From: Rhodanobacter thiooxydans | Lineage (GTDB): Bacteria; Pseudomonadota; Gammaproteobacteria; Xanthomonadales; Rhodanobacteraceae | Assembly: GCF_021545845.1 (NCBI RefSeq) | Contig: NZ_CP088923.1 | Coordinates: 3,410,001-3,474,000, forward strand | DNA: 64,000 nucleotides | Reading direction: 5' to 3' | Shown: one piece after another, positions 40,429-48,873 of the stretch | Layout of the letters: each line of letters starts with the position of its first letter | How positions within the stretch are numbered: the stretch's first letter is position 1 | Made by a program: the position numbers and the translations under genes | Notes under the pieces: model-generated | What the model saw: the letters and a program-made list of their open reading frames with translations, nothing else | What the model was told of the DNA's origin: nothing | The model's database searches: none

Positions 40429-41094
40429 TCACTTTTGTCCATCGAACTTGATTCGCACCAGCTTTGTCCCTAGCAATCCCACGGACTCTTTGACGGTTGC
40501 AACTTCGCCAACGCGCCGCTCTCCAAAAGACTCGCAAAGCGTGACCGTCTGTGAAGTAAGTACATCGACATAACTAATAACTTGTTTGCATCCTCTGCTA
40601 TAGCCCACCTCTTCGATTGTGACATCAAATGTTTTCGAGGTGCTTGGTATAAATGCAATCGCCGTGCGCAACATGCCGCGGACAAAAAAACCAAAAATCA
40701 GAGTTACAAGGCAAGCCATCAGGATCATCGAAACGAAGGCTTGTATAGGATCGACTTGCACGATTGTTCCGTCTTTCGATCGATATTTGTAATCCTTCGC
40801 TCGGAAATTGAGCCAACAACGCCATCCACCAAAGATACCTGCCGCGATGCCCAATGGATAAACAACAAATTTCTCGACATTCGGATAAAGACTTATATCA
40901 GTCTGCCATGTGAGAAAAATCAAACATACGGGGCCACCGACCACCATAAGCAGCAACAAGAAGATGCCCGTACGAAAATTGCTAAAACTCTCTTTTCCGG
41001 GTTCCTGAATATTAGGTGGCATCAAAATTTCCAATGAGACTGACGGCGATGTTCCCTTGACTGCAATCATTATGACGTGTTGATACGACACCAA
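40429..41094 (-). CDS. DUF3592-like membrane protein, AT-rich orphan
   Basis: A 221-residue protein with two hydrophobic segments near residues 43-62 and 78-95 and another at about 120-142 (FVSMILMACLVTLIFGFFV). After it comes a soluble part resembling DUF3592-type domains (FDVTIEEVGYSRGCKQVISYVDV). Function unknown. The gene and its surroundings (40380-41100) are visibly AT-rich with unusual codons such as ATA and AGA/TTA, unlike every neighbour, which points to recent transfer. Start is uncertain: ATG at 41094, 41070 or 41022 (MPPNIQEP). Confidence 0.65.
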   Translation of the reverse strand: MVSYQHVIMIAVKGTSPSVSLEILMPPNIQEPGKESFSNFRTGIFLLLLMVVGGPVCLIFLTWQTDISLYPNVEKFVVYPLGIAAGIFGGWRCWLNFRAKDYKYRSKDGTIVQVDPIQAFVSMILMACLVTLIFGFFVRGMLRTAIAFIPSTSKTFDVTIEEVGYSRGCKQVISYVDVLTSQTVTLCESFGERRVGEVATVKESVGLLGTKLVRIKFDGQK

Positions 41095-41143
41095 CCGCCC
41101 TTACGAAAACATCCAACTCCCCTGCGCGGCAGGGGCCAACAGC

Positions 41144-41836
41144 TCAAGCCTTCCCCTGCTCCACCAGCGTCAACGCCACCTTGTCGCGCAGGTAAACCGG
41201 CAGGGCCTGTTCGGGCGGCAGTGCGCGGCCGGCCTTGAATTCGCGGACAGCGAGTTCGGCCACGTGCACGGCCTGCGGATAGCGCAGGCCGTCGGCGGAA
41301 CGCAGGGGGCCGGTGAGGCGCTGCGACAACGCGGTGGCGTAGGTGGCCCAGCCACTGCCGACGACCTGCCAGGCGCGGGCTTCGGGCAACACCAGTGTCT
41401 CCGCCGTGCAGATGCGCTCGTCGTCCAGCGCGAGCAGGCCGTCCGCGCCATCGCGGCGGTAGCAGGCGGCGTAGATCTCGCCCATGCGAGCGTCGATCAC
41501 GGCCAGGATCGCGGTGCCCTCTTCTTCCGGCGCTTCCAGCGCCAGCGCGGCCAGCGAGGAGACGGTGACCACCGGCAGGTCCAGCGCCAGCGCCATGCCC
41601 TGCGCCAGCGACACCGCAAGGCGCACGCCGGTGAACGCGCCGGGGCCGCGGCCTACCGCGATGGCGTCGAGCGCGCGGCGGCCGATGCCGGCCTCGGCCA
41701 GCAGCTCGTCGGCCATCGGCAGCACCAGTTCGGTGTGCCGGCGCGGCGCGATCTCGCTGCGGGCGATCAGCTCGTCGCCGTGGATCAGGGCGACGGAGCA
41801 GGCTTCGGTGGCGGTTTCGATCGCGAGCAGGTTCAT
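41144..41836 (-). CDS. tsaB: tRNA threonylcarbamoyladenosine biosynthesis protein TsaB
   Basis: A 230-residue ASKHA-fold protein that partners TsaD in making t6A in tRNAs. MNLLAIETATEACSVAL and AVGRGPGAFTGVRLAVSLAQ are diagnostic. Unlike TsaD it lacks the metal-binding histidines apart from HTELVLP. The start overlaps the stop of creD by four bases, so it is translated from the same message; this coupling of an essential gene to creD is uncommon. Confidence 0.93.
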   Translation of the reverse strand: MNLLAIETATEACSVALIHGDELIARSEIAPRRHTELVLPMADELLAEAGIGRRALDAIAVGRGPGAFTGVRLAVSLAQGMALALDLPVVTVSSLAALALEAPEEEGTAILAVIDARMGEIYAACYRRDGADGLLALDDERICTAETLVLPEARAWQVVGSGWATYATALSQRLTGPLRSADGLRYPQAVHVAELAVREFKAGRALPPEQALPVYLRDKVALTLVEQGKA

Positions 41837-43197
41837 GATTTGTCCATGATAGCGGCTGGCGGCTCGGCCGAGGTCGACCCCGCTGTCGTCGGCATGCTCG
41901 CGTACCAGTCGATGCGGCGGGTCAGATACATCATCAGGCCCACCATCGCCAGCAGCACCAGCGCGCCGATCAACAGCGCGTACTGCTCGGCCGCGATCAG
42001 CCCGTACAGCATCGCGTAGATCAGCCCCAGCACGCCGCCCAGCAACAGGCCGGCGCGCCGCGCACGCAACACCGCCATCGCGTAGCCGCCCACCAGCACG
42101 GCCACCGCGACGGCCGCCAACGCATATGCCGGGCCGAAACCGATCTGCTCGGACAACGCCAGCAGCACCACGTAGAACGTGGCCAACGCCGCGCCGACCA
42201 GCAGGTATTGCACCGGGTGCACGCGCAGCCGCTTGAGCACCTCGAACAGGAAGAACGCTACGAAGGTCATCGCGATGAACAGCAGCCCGTATTTCCCCGC
42301 TCGCACGTTGCGCTGGTACACGTCGACCGGCTGGTACAGCTGCACGCCAAAGGTCGAGGCCTGCAGCGCCTGCTTCATGCCGTCATCATCGCTCCAGTGC
42401 TGGCCGTAGCTGCGGTTGAGGTCGAGCAGATGCCAGTGCGCGCTGAAGCCGTGGCCGTTGATGCTGCGCTCCAGCGGCAGCGCCGCGCCGACGAAGCTGG
42501 GATCGCGCCACGGCGCGCGCATCGTCACGTCGGTGCTGCGCCCCAGCGGCAGCAGTTGCAGCGCCTCGGTGCCGGCCAGCTTCAGGCCGACCTGCACGTC
42601 GATCGGCTGCTCGCCCAGCGTATCCAGGTCGATCGGCACCACCACGTTCGGCCAGCTGCCGAGTCGATCGGCCGACGATTCGAAGCGTGCCGGCTGACCG
42701 TTGATGCGCAGCTCGGTGACCTCCTGCAGGCCACGCAGATCAGCGATCGGCAGCCGCAGCTCGGCCTTGCCGCCCTGCCACGTCGCATTGCTGGCGCGGC
42801 GATACTGGGCGATGTCCTGCGTGCGGAACTGCGCACCGAGCTTCACCGTGGCGACGAACACCGGCGCCGCGTAGATGCCATAGCTGCGCGTGTCCACCGC
42901 CATCGCCACGTCCAGCTTCAACGTGTCGGCCAGCACGCTCTCGTTACCCGCCTGCCAGCGCGCCGCCGTCGCCAGCCCTTCCGGCGCCACCTGGCGCAGT
43001 GTCGGCACCACCAGCACGGGGCCGCCCAACACCTGCCGGCCGCCCCAACCCTGCGCAATCTGCGCGATCGCTCCCTCGCGCAACTGCTGGCGCTCGCTGA
43101 CCAGGCCGCGCACCTGCATCAACGGTATCGTCATCAGCAACGCCAGCACGCCGATGCCCAGCACCTTGGCGGTCACGCTCTGTGTCCACTTGCCCAT
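41833..43197 (-). CDS. creD: CreD family inner-membrane protein
   Basis: A 454-residue inner-membrane protein. A signal-anchor helix lies at residues 10-27, a large periplasmic domain follows (about 35-300), and five or six helices close the C-terminus (VHPVQYLLVGAALATFYVVLL and others). RVHPVQYLLVG with the preceding LLFIAMTFVAFFLFE is a typical CreD stretch. CreD responds to CreBC signalling and cell-envelope stress in E. coli; no creBC genes are in the window. It is coupled to tsaB. Confidence 0.88.
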   Translation of the reverse strand: MGKWTQSVTAKVLGIGVLALLMTIPLMQVRGLVSERQQLREGAIAQIAQGWGGRQVLGGPVLVVPTLRQVAPEGLATAARWQAGNESVLADTLKLDVAMAVDTRSYGIYAAPVFVATVKLGAQFRTQDIAQYRRASNATWQGGKAELRLPIADLRGLQEVTELRINGQPARFESSADRLGSWPNVVVPIDLDTLGEQPIDVQVGLKLAGTEALQLLPLGRSTDVTMRAPWRDPSFVGAALPLERSINGHGFSAHWHLLDLNRSYGQHWSDDDGMKQALQASTFGVQLYQPVDVYQRNVRAGKYGLLFIAMTFVAFFLFEVLKRLRVHPVQYLLVGAALATFYVVLLALSEQIGFGPAYALAAVAVAVLVGGYAMAVLRARRAGLLLGGVLGLIYAMLYGLIAAEQYALLIGALVLLAMVGLMMYLTRRIDWYASMPTTAGSTSAEPPAAIMDKS

Positions 43198-43358
43198 GTT
43201 CGCAGCCCTCCCTTGGATCCGGAGTGCCGATCACAGCAGCGCCCGCGGCACGGCAGCGGGCAAACGCGGGCGAAACGCAGGCAGTCGGGCGACCATGGCC
43301 TGTCCGCGCATCGTGCGTGTCGCCATGCGGGATGGCGGGCGTTCCCGCCCGCCCCGAC

Positions 43359-44063
43359 TTATCGCCCTGCGCCGGGCCGGTTCCAGCGCTGGTCGCCGCG
43401 GGCCAGCCAGGCGAGAAAATCGGTGCGCATCGCCGCGCCCAGTTCGTGCCCGGTCGGGTAGAGCTTCGTCTCGTGCGCGACACCGAGGCGAGCGAGCCAG
43501 TCGCCGGCCCGCTGCGCCCAGCTCACCGGCAGCTTGTCGTCGTACGTACCATGCGCAACGTAGCCACGCAGCGTGGCCAGGCGCGGCGTATCGGCAAGCT
43601 GCGGTTCGAGTTCCGGCAGGATCCGGCCGGCCAGCACGGCGAACCCGGCCACGCGCTCGGGCGCGGTCAACGCCACGCTGGCGCTGAGGATGCCGCCCTG
43701 GCTGAAGCCGGCAACGACGGTATGCGCCGCGTCGATGCCGTGCGCCTGCTGCAGTTGTCCGATGAAGTCGATCAGCGCGCGGCGGCTGGCGTCGGCCTCG
43801 CTTGCGACGATCTGCGGCCCCTGGCCGGTGAAGGCGACGCGGAACCAGCCGAACGCCTGCGGCCCCAGCGCGATCGGGCCGCGCGGCAGCACCACCAGCG
43901 TGTCGCTGCCGGCGTCGGCGCCGAGTGCGGCCAGGTTGCTCTCGTTGCCGCCAACGCCGTGCAGCAGTACCAGCAGCGACGCCGGCTTCTGCGGCGGCGG
44001 TTGCAGCGTGCGGAACGCCAGCGCGAAGGCGGGATCGACCGACAGCGATGACAAGGTCTTCAT
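43359..44063 (-). CDS. Alpha/beta hydrolase, phospholipase/carboxylesterase family
   Basis: A 234-residue serine hydrolase. The nucleophile elbow is VAGFSQGGILS (Ser near residue 125), the oxyanion region LLVLLHGVGGNESNLAALG, and the acid and base probably are in YDDKLPVSW and GHELG. It matches the YpfH/carboxylesterase 2 type. The start overlaps the stop of the dioxygenase gene (44060), so both are coupled. In related clusters such esterases accompany ring-cleaving dioxygenases; the substrate is not known. Confidence 0.88.
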   Translation of the reverse strand: MKTLSSLSVDPAFALAFRTLQPPPQKPASLLVLLHGVGGNESNLAALGADAGSDTLVVLPRGPIALGPQAFGWFRVAFTGQGPQIVASEADASRRALIDFIGQLQQAHGIDAAHTVVAGFSQGGILSASVALTAPERVAGFAVLAGRILPELEPQLADTPRLATLRGYVAHGTYDDKLPVSWAQRAGDWLARLGVAHETKLYPTGHELGAAMRTDFLAWLARGDQRWNRPGAGR

Positions 44064-44869
44064 GCGGCAGGCTCCAGTGAGGCGGCAGCCGCGTCCGGCA
44101 GGCCGAACGCGAACGAATCCATCGACAGCACGCCGTAGGTCATGCCGCCTTCGACCAGCCGCGCCGCATCCGTGCCGGCGCTTGCGCCCATGGCCACCAA
44201 CAGTGGCAGGTAGTGTTCCTCGGTCGGATGCGCACGCTCGGCATGCGGCGCGCGGCGGCGGTAGTCGACCAGCGCCTCGACGTCGCGCGCGGCCACCGCA
44301 TCGCGAACCCAGTCGACGAACTCCTGCGCGTACTCCGGGTTGCGGATGGCCTGGCGGAATTCGTACAGGTTGTGGGTCAGGCTGCCCGAACCGACCACCA
44401 GCACGCCGCGCTCGCGCAGCGGCGCCAGCGCCTGGCCCAGCCGCAATGCGCCGGCGGCATCGATGCTCTGCGGCAGCGACACCTGGAACACCGGCACGTC
44501 GGCGCCCGGGAACAGGTAGCGCAGCGGCACCCAGGCGCCGTGGTCGAGGCCACGGCGTTCGTCGAGCGCGACGTCGAAGCCCGCCTGCGCGAGCAGCTGC
44601 GCGGCGTCCTGCGCCAACGTCGGCGCACCCGGCGCGGGGTACCGCAGTTGATACAGCGGCGGCGGGAAGCCACCGAAGTCGTGGATCGTCTCCGGCGCAT
44701 TGCTGGAGCCGACGCGCACGCCCCGCGTCTGCCAGTGCGGCGACACCACCAGCACGGCGCTGACGCCACGCAGCGACTGGCCGACGGCGCGCAGGTTCGG
44801 GCCGAGCACGCCCGGTTCCAGCGCGAACATCGGCGAGCCATGGGAGATGAAGATCGAGGGAGCGGTCAT
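44060..44869 (-). CDS. Class III extradiol dioxygenase (DODA/YgiD family), second copy
   Basis: A 269-residue LigB-fold enzyme and paralogue of the protein at 35327. Motifs: FISHGSPMFALEPG, SPHWQTRG, HDFGGFPPPLYQLRYPAPG, GLDHGAWVPLRYLFPGAD and EEHYLPLLVAMGA. The histidines for zinc or iron appear intact. It is coupled to an esterase gene, and DoxX, an NADP-type reductase and a divergent LysR gene lie upstream. This cluster pattern is often seen and linked to quinone or catechol stress, an inference here. Confidence 0.9.
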   Translation of the reverse strand: MTAPSIFISHGSPMFALEPGVLGPNLRAVGQSLRGVSAVLVVSPHWQTRGVRVGSSNAPETIHDFGGFPPPLYQLRYPAPGAPTLAQDAAQLLAQAGFDVALDERRGLDHGAWVPLRYLFPGADVPVFQVSLPQSIDAAGALRLGQALAPLRERGVLVVGSGSLTHNLYEFRQAIRNPEYAQEFVDWVRDAVAARDVEALVDYRRRAPHAERAHPTEEHYLPLLVAMGASAGTDAARLVEGGMTYGVLSMDSFAFGLPDAAAASLEPAA

Positions 44870-44932
44870 GACGATTCCTGAAAAGGGCAGCGGGCGCTGC
44901 TGCGCCCGCTGCGTTGAACGGCAGGTTGGAAG

Positions 44933-45322
44933 TCAGGCGGTGCGGCGCTTGTTCCACAGATGGTCGAGGCTGAGCGTACCGGCACCCTGGGCGGCGAGCA
45001 TCAGGAAGCCGCCGGCCATCGCCACGTTCTTCCAGAAGTTGATCGCCTGCGCGGCGTCGCCGAGGTGGGCGTGGAACAGTGCCGCACTGGCCAGCGAGAA
45101 CGCGGCGAGCGCCAGCGCGATCCAGCGCGTGAAGGCACCGGTGAGGATGGCCAGGCCGCCGCCGAGTTCCAGCGCGATCACCAGCGGCAGCAGGCTGCCC
45201 GGCAAACCGGCGGATGCCATGTATTGTTGGGTGCCGGCGTAAGCGGCGATCTTGCCCCAGCCGGAAATGATGAAGATGAGCGAGAGGCCGACGCGGCCGA
45301 ACAATGTCAGTGAAGCGTTCAT
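44933..45322 (-). CDS. DoxX family membrane protein
   Basis: A 129-residue inner-membrane protein with four hydrophobic segments (starting NASLTLFGRVGLSLIFIISG). The pattern GWGKIAAYAGTQQYMASAG is typical of the DoxX/YphA group. The ATG at 45322 has AAGGAG five bases upstream, so the TTG at 45337 in the same frame is not the start. Members have been linked to oxidative or thiol stress in some bacteria, but the activity is unknown. Confidence 0.88.
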   Translation of the reverse strand: MNASLTLFGRVGLSLIFIISGWGKIAAYAGTQQYMASAGLPGSLLPLVIALELGGGLAILTGAFTRWIALALAAFSLASAALFHAHLGDAAQAINFWKNVAMAGGFLMLAAQGAGTLSLDHLWNKRRTA

Positions 45323-45367
45323 GTGGACTCCTTGCAAAGTGGGGAAGAATGGTCGACGCGAGGCGCG

Positions 45368-46000
45368 TCAGGCCTTGCTGATCCAGGTCGGCGCGATCGA
45401 CGTGCCAAGGCCGGCGCCGTAGCCGAGGTAGATGTTCAGTGCGGCCAGCGGTTCGAGGTAGCGCGCGTTCTTCAGCGGGCCGGCGTCGACCGCCGTGAAG
45501 CCGAGGCTTTCGATCAGCGCCTTCGCGGTCTGCTTCGCCCGCTCGCTGTCGCCGGCGAAGAACGCCGGGGCGATCTGGCCATCGGCAAACCGCGGGCCGT
45601 CGGCCAGCACCTGGGCGAACAGCGTGTTGAACGCCTTGACCACCTCGGCTTCGGGCACGGCCTTGGCGATCTCCTCGGCGGCCGAGGTGTCGTAGCCGAG
45701 GGTGAGGCCCATGTAGTCGGCGGTCAGCGGATTGGTGATGTCGATGACCACCTTGCCCGCCAGCGAACCCAGCGAGCGCAGCGCCGGCACCGCGTCGGCA
45801 TAACCGGTGGCAACGATGACGACGTCCGAACCGGCCAGCGCCTCGGCGGGGGCCGCGGCCACGGCGCCGGGGTTGGCGGCGGCCAGCGCCTGCGCCTTGA
45901 CGAGGTCGCGGGCGGTGATGCGCACGGCGTGGCCGGCGCGGGTGAGTTGCCTGGCAAGGGCCGAGCCCATGTTGCCGGTGCCGATCAGGGTGATGTTCAT
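45368..46000 (-). CDS. NADPH-dependent F420 reductase-like protein
   Basis: A 210-residue Rossmann-fold protein. The cofactor motif is MNITLIGTGNMGSALARQL, and ITNPLTADYMG and VVKAFNTLFAQVLADG are typical of the NADP oxidoreductase/F420-dependent family (COG2085). F420 itself is unlikely to be made by this organism, so it probably acts as an NAD(P)H reductase on another partner. I use ATG 46000, where the motif begins, with GGAG upstream. It is the first gene of the reductase-DoxX-dioxygenase-esterase group. Confidence 0.85.
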   Translation of the reverse strand: MNITLIGTGNMGSALARQLTRAGHAVRITARDLVKAQALAAANPGAVAAAPAEALAGSDVVIVATGYADAVPALRSLGSLAGKVVIDITNPLTADYMGLTLGYDTSAAEEIAKAVPEAEVVKAFNTLFAQVLADGPRFADGQIAPAFFAGDSERAKQTAKALIESLGFTAVDAGPLKNARYLEPLAALNIYLGYGAGLGTSIAPTWISKA

Positions 46001-46048
46001 GGAAGTCTCCGTGGGGTGCCCGGAGCATCCGGGCATGGGGAGTACTCT

Positions 46049-46058
46049 ATTGATCAAT
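46049..46058. promoter_or_regulatory. AT-rich LysR-type binding site candidate
   Basis: ATTGATCAAT is a 10-bp perfect palindrome in the 123-base AT-rich gap between the reductase gene and the divergent LysR gene. ATTACGCGTTGATAAATTAG next to it gives more T-N11-A spacing. This would be the site through which the LysR protein controls itself and the reductase operon. Confidence 0.5.
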
Positions 46059-46123
46059 TACGCGTTGATAAATTAGCCTTTGATTGACTTATTGTTTCGT
46101 AAATAGAGACAAAGGATACCGTC

Positions 46124-47041
46124 GTGGACAAATTCCAGGAGATGGCCAGCTTCGTCGCCGTGGTCGAGGCCGGCAGCTTCGTCGGCGCCGCGGAGGCGAC
46201 CGGGCTGTCCAAGGCGGCCGTGTCGCGCCACGTCGCCGAGCTCGAACAGCGCCTGGGCGCCCGCCTGCTGCAGCGAACCACGCGGCGGCTGTCGCTGACC
46301 GACGATGGCCAGCTGTTCTTCGCCCGCGCGAAAGAAATGCTCGCCGCGATCGACGAGGCGGAATCGGAAATCAGCTCGCGCAGCGGCGAGCCCAGCGGGC
46401 GGCTGCGCATCAATGCGCCACTCAGCTTCGGCGTGCTGCAGCTGGCCCCGCTGTGGCCGCGCTTCGCGCAGCTGTACCCGAAAGTGTCGCTGGACATCGA
46501 ACTGAGCGATCGCGTCGTCGACCTGGTCGAGGAGGGTTACGACCTGGCGGTGCGCATCACCAATCTGCCCAGCTCGCAGCTGGTCAGCCGGCAACTCGCC
46601 TCGACGCGCATGATCGCCTGCGCGTCACCGTCCTACCTGGCGCAGCACGGCACACCGCAGCAGCCACAGGAACTGGCGCAGCACGAAGTCATCTCCTACA
46701 GCTACTTCGCCGCCAGGGACGAATGGACCTTCACCGCACCCGACGGCAGCCCCGCCGTCGTGCGCACCCGCACCCGCATCCACGCCAACAACGGCGACAC
46801 CTGCCGCGCCGCCGCGCTGGAGCACCAGGGCATCATCCTGCAGCCGGATTTCATCGTCGCCGACGACCTGCGCCGCGGCGACCTGGTCGAACTGATGCCG
46901 ACGTACCACGCGATGACGCTCGGCATCCATGCGGTGTATCCCTCACGCAAGCACCTGCCGATCAAGACGCGGCGGTTGGTGGATTTTCTGGTGGAGGCGT
47001 TGGCGGTGCCGGGGTGGACTATCGGCCACGCGCTCGATTGA
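46124..47041 (+). CDS. LysR-type transcriptional regulator
   Basis: A 305-residue LysR regulator. The helix-turn-helix is SFVGAAEATGLSKAAVSRHV (residues 18-37), then RLLQRTTRRLSLTDDG and the ligand domain (SGRLRINAPLSFGVLQLAP onward). The start is GTG at 46124. It is divergent from the reductase-DoxX-dioxygenase-esterase genes and probably regulates them. The N-terminal region resembles that of the decayed LysR at 34668-35222 (CRTTRRL/QRTTRRL), so the two modules may be paralogous. Confidence 0.9.
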   Translation: MDKFQEMASFVAVVEAGSFVGAAEATGLSKAAVSRHVAELEQRLGARLLQRTTRRLSLTDDGQLFFARAKEMLAAIDEAESEISSRSGEPSGRLRINAPLSFGVLQLAPLWPRFAQLYPKVSLDIELSDRVVDLVEEGYDLAVRITNLPSSQLVSRQLASTRMIACASPSYLAQHGTPQQPQELAQHEVISYSYFAARDEWTFTAPDGSPAVVRTRTRIHANNGDTCRAAALEHQGIILQPDFIVADDLRRGDLVELMPTYHAMTLGIHAVYPSRKHLPIKTRRLVDFLVEALAVPGWTIGHALD

Positions 47042-47595
47042 CCACGGAGCATGGTGGGATCTGGCCCACCGTTCGCCCTGACGCAGGCCCGGAAGGGCCG
47101 AAAGTCGAAGCGCGATCGCTGGCGGGTGCTTCGACTTCGCTTGCCATCGCAAGCCACGCCAGGTGCGAACGGCTTGCCTGGCTGAGCGTGGTCAAGACGC
47201 TGGATCCCGGTTTCCGCTCACTGCCATCCGGAATACTTTTAGAGGCCCGCGGCTCCAGGATTTCGAACACCCTTCCAATCGTCATTCCGGCGAAGGCCGG
47301 AATCGCACCTCAGCGATGCAGCAAAGCATCGTGTTGGGCGATGCCCTTTTTGCTTCGCCGTCCGCGCGTGCGATGGGCCTGGTTACAAGTGCGATTCCGG
47401 CCTTCGCCGGAATGACGGTGAGGGACGAGCCGGTCGGTTCGATGAAGCCGACCAGCGTGCGGGGGCAAAGACTGGCGGCATGCCCGCAAAGCCGGGCCAG
47501 TCGGGCCCCAATGGCGGCACCGCCCGGCGAACGGTCACGACCTGCCGGGCCTGACCGCTCGGCCCGACGCCAGCGGGGGATGTCATGGCCCGGAC
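47042..47595. other. Repeat-rich intergenic stretch, no gene
   Basis: This 554-base gap holds AAGTCGAAGC (near 47101) inverted as GCTTCGACTT (near 47130), a perfect 28-bp inverted repeat (listed separately) and GC-rich sequence toward the methyltransferase end. No frame shows a recognisable protein. The frames that exist are shadows of the repeats. Confidence 0.6.
47281..47416. repeat. 136-bp element with perfect 28-bp inverted ends
   Basis: Bases 47281-47308 and 47389-47416 are perfect inverted copies. Each begins with GTCATTCCGGCGAAGGCCGG, itself containing the smaller palindrome CCGGCGAAGGCCGG, a motif dispersed in many proteobacterial genomes. Between the arms lies an 80-base loop with a CGATGC-agcaaa-GCATCG hairpin. 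The size and ends resemble a MITE or a paired REP. Confidence 0.75.
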
Positions 47596-48357
47596 TCATA
47601 CGATTCCGGTGCGCATGTTGATGGGCCAGGTCACCGGCCGTTTCGTTGCCGGGTCCCCCCAGCGTGCGGCCAGATTCGTCACGAAACACTCGATCACCCG
47701 GCCGTGGCCTTGCTTCACGGCATGTTTCACGGCCGACCAGGTCGAGATGTAGCCCATGAGCTCGGCGAGCGACCACGCTTTCCGAATCGCCATTGCGGGC
47801 GGCGGGAACTCCGCGAAAGGAAAATCGAGGTCCGCGTAGCCACGGTCGACCATCTGCCGTTCCGGTGGCCAGAACGGACCGATTTCGTCCCGATAAAAGT
47901 GCAGGAAGTGCTCGTCCAGTGCTTCGTCCAGCTTCGGCACGCCATAACTGATGAGCGCCAGCAAGGCACCCTCCCGGGCGATGCGCCTGACCTCGGCATA
48001 GAACGCGGGAAGGTCGAACCAGTGCGCGGCCTGCGCGGCCGCCACCAGACTCGCGCTGCGGTCCGGCACCGGCAGGTGTTCGGCGGGCGCCTGGGCATAC
48101 CGCACGCGTTCGGTGACGGGCGCATGCACGATCTGGTCGGCGCTGGGGTCAAGGCCGAGCACGCTGTCGAAATACGCGCCCAGCTGTGCCGCCAACTGGC
48201 CGGAGCCGCAGCCGACATCGACAGCGAAGCGGGTGTCGGGCGAGGCACTCGCCAGAAAGGCGGCCAGCGCGGGCGGGTATTCCGGGCGGAACCTCGCATA
48301 GTTCTGTCCGCCAGCCCGGAACCAGTTGCCGGGGTGGTCGCCTCGTTCAACGGACAT
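47596..48357 (-). CDS. SAM-dependent methyltransferase (class I)
   Basis: A 253-residue cytoplasmic methyltransferase. The SAM motif is FAVDVGCGSGQLAAQLGA (near residue 45), followed by VLGLDPSADQI and YAQAPAEHLPVPDRSASLV, typical of UbiE/type 11 methyltransferases. The N-terminus NYARFRPEYPPALAAFLA resembles the trans-aconitate/YcgJ-like group. I start at 48357 (MSVERGDHPG), where conservation begins. Substrate unknown; no functional link to neighbours. Confidence 0.88.
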   Translation of the reverse strand: MSVERGDHPGNWFRAGGQNYARFRPEYPPALAAFLASASPDTRFAVDVGCGSGQLAAQLGAYFDSVLGLDPSADQIVHAPVTERVRYAQAPAEHLPVPDRSASLVAAAQAAHWFDLPAFYAEVRRIAREGALLALISYGVPKLDEALDEHFLHFYRDEIGPFWPPERQMVDRGYADLDFPFAEFPPPAMAIRKAWSLAELMGYISTWSAVKHAVKQGHGRVIECFVTNLAARWGDPATKRPVTWPINMRTGIV

Positions 48358-48547
48358 GCGTCGTCTTCCGGGTTGGTGCCTGGGCTTCCAGCAGGCGATC
48401 CGCGATAACAAGGGGCGGTTTCAAGGTCCACTTCCCGCCTGACTATAGTGAACCCTACCTGCTCCTTCTCTTTAAGCACGCATGGAGAGAGTGACTCGGC
48501 CGCCGAAGGCGATCGACCACTCTTCACTTTGAGCACCTTGGCCTCCG

Positions 48548-48817
48548 CTACTTGAGGTAGCTCCTCAGCACGCCGAGCACCGGCAGCAGCTCGTCCTGCT
48601 GCTTCGCGTTGCCGGTGTCGGCCACGTGCGAACGCAGGTGGCCTTCCATCACCTGCAGGATCAGGCCGTTGACCGCGCCGCGCACGGCGGCCAGCTGCTG
48701 CAGCACCGCGCCGCATTCCTCGTTGCCGTCGATGGCGCGTTCGAGCGAAGCCAGCTGGCCGCCGATGCGGCGTACCCGGGCGACCAGTTTCTTGCGGTTT
48801 TCCTGCACGTGGGACAT
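48548..48817 (-). CDS. dmeR: RcnR/DmeR-type nickel-cobalt repressor
   Basis: An 89-residue all-helical repressor of the CsoR/RcnR family. His3, Cys35, His60 and His64 are present at the exact positions that bind Ni/Co in RcnR, which separates it from copper (CsoR) and formaldehyde (FrmR) sensors. The start is ATG 48817 (MSHVQENRKK); the longer frame runs into the operator. It is divergent from a cation-diffusion-facilitator gene, the layout of dmeR-dmeF pairs, and a matching operator lies between them. Confidence 0.9.
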   Translation of the reverse strand: MSHVQENRKKLVARVRRIGGQLASLERAIDGNEECGAVLQQLAAVRGAVNGLILQVMEGHLRSHVADTGNAKQQDELLPVLGVLRSYLK

Positions 48818-48835
48818 GGCAACGGCCTGCCGGTC

Positions 48836-48856
48836 ATATACTATGGGGGAGTATAT
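48836..48856. promoter_or_regulatory. RcnR-type operator between dmeR and dmeF
   Basis: ATATACT (48836-48842), then ATGGGGG, then AGTATAT (48850-48856): a perfect dyad around a G-tract. It fits the TACT-G-tract-AGTA pattern of RcnR-type operators. It lies 18 bases before the dmeF start and 19 before the dmeR start, so one site can control both genes. Confidence 0.85.
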
Positions 48857-48873
48857 AACCACGGAACTCCGCC

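Noticed and set aside
43198..43358. Possible small gene or RNA between creD and the esterase
   Set aside because: Only GC-rich sequence and a GGCGGG/CCCGCC hairpin near 43336 are seen; no frame or conserved RNA motif.
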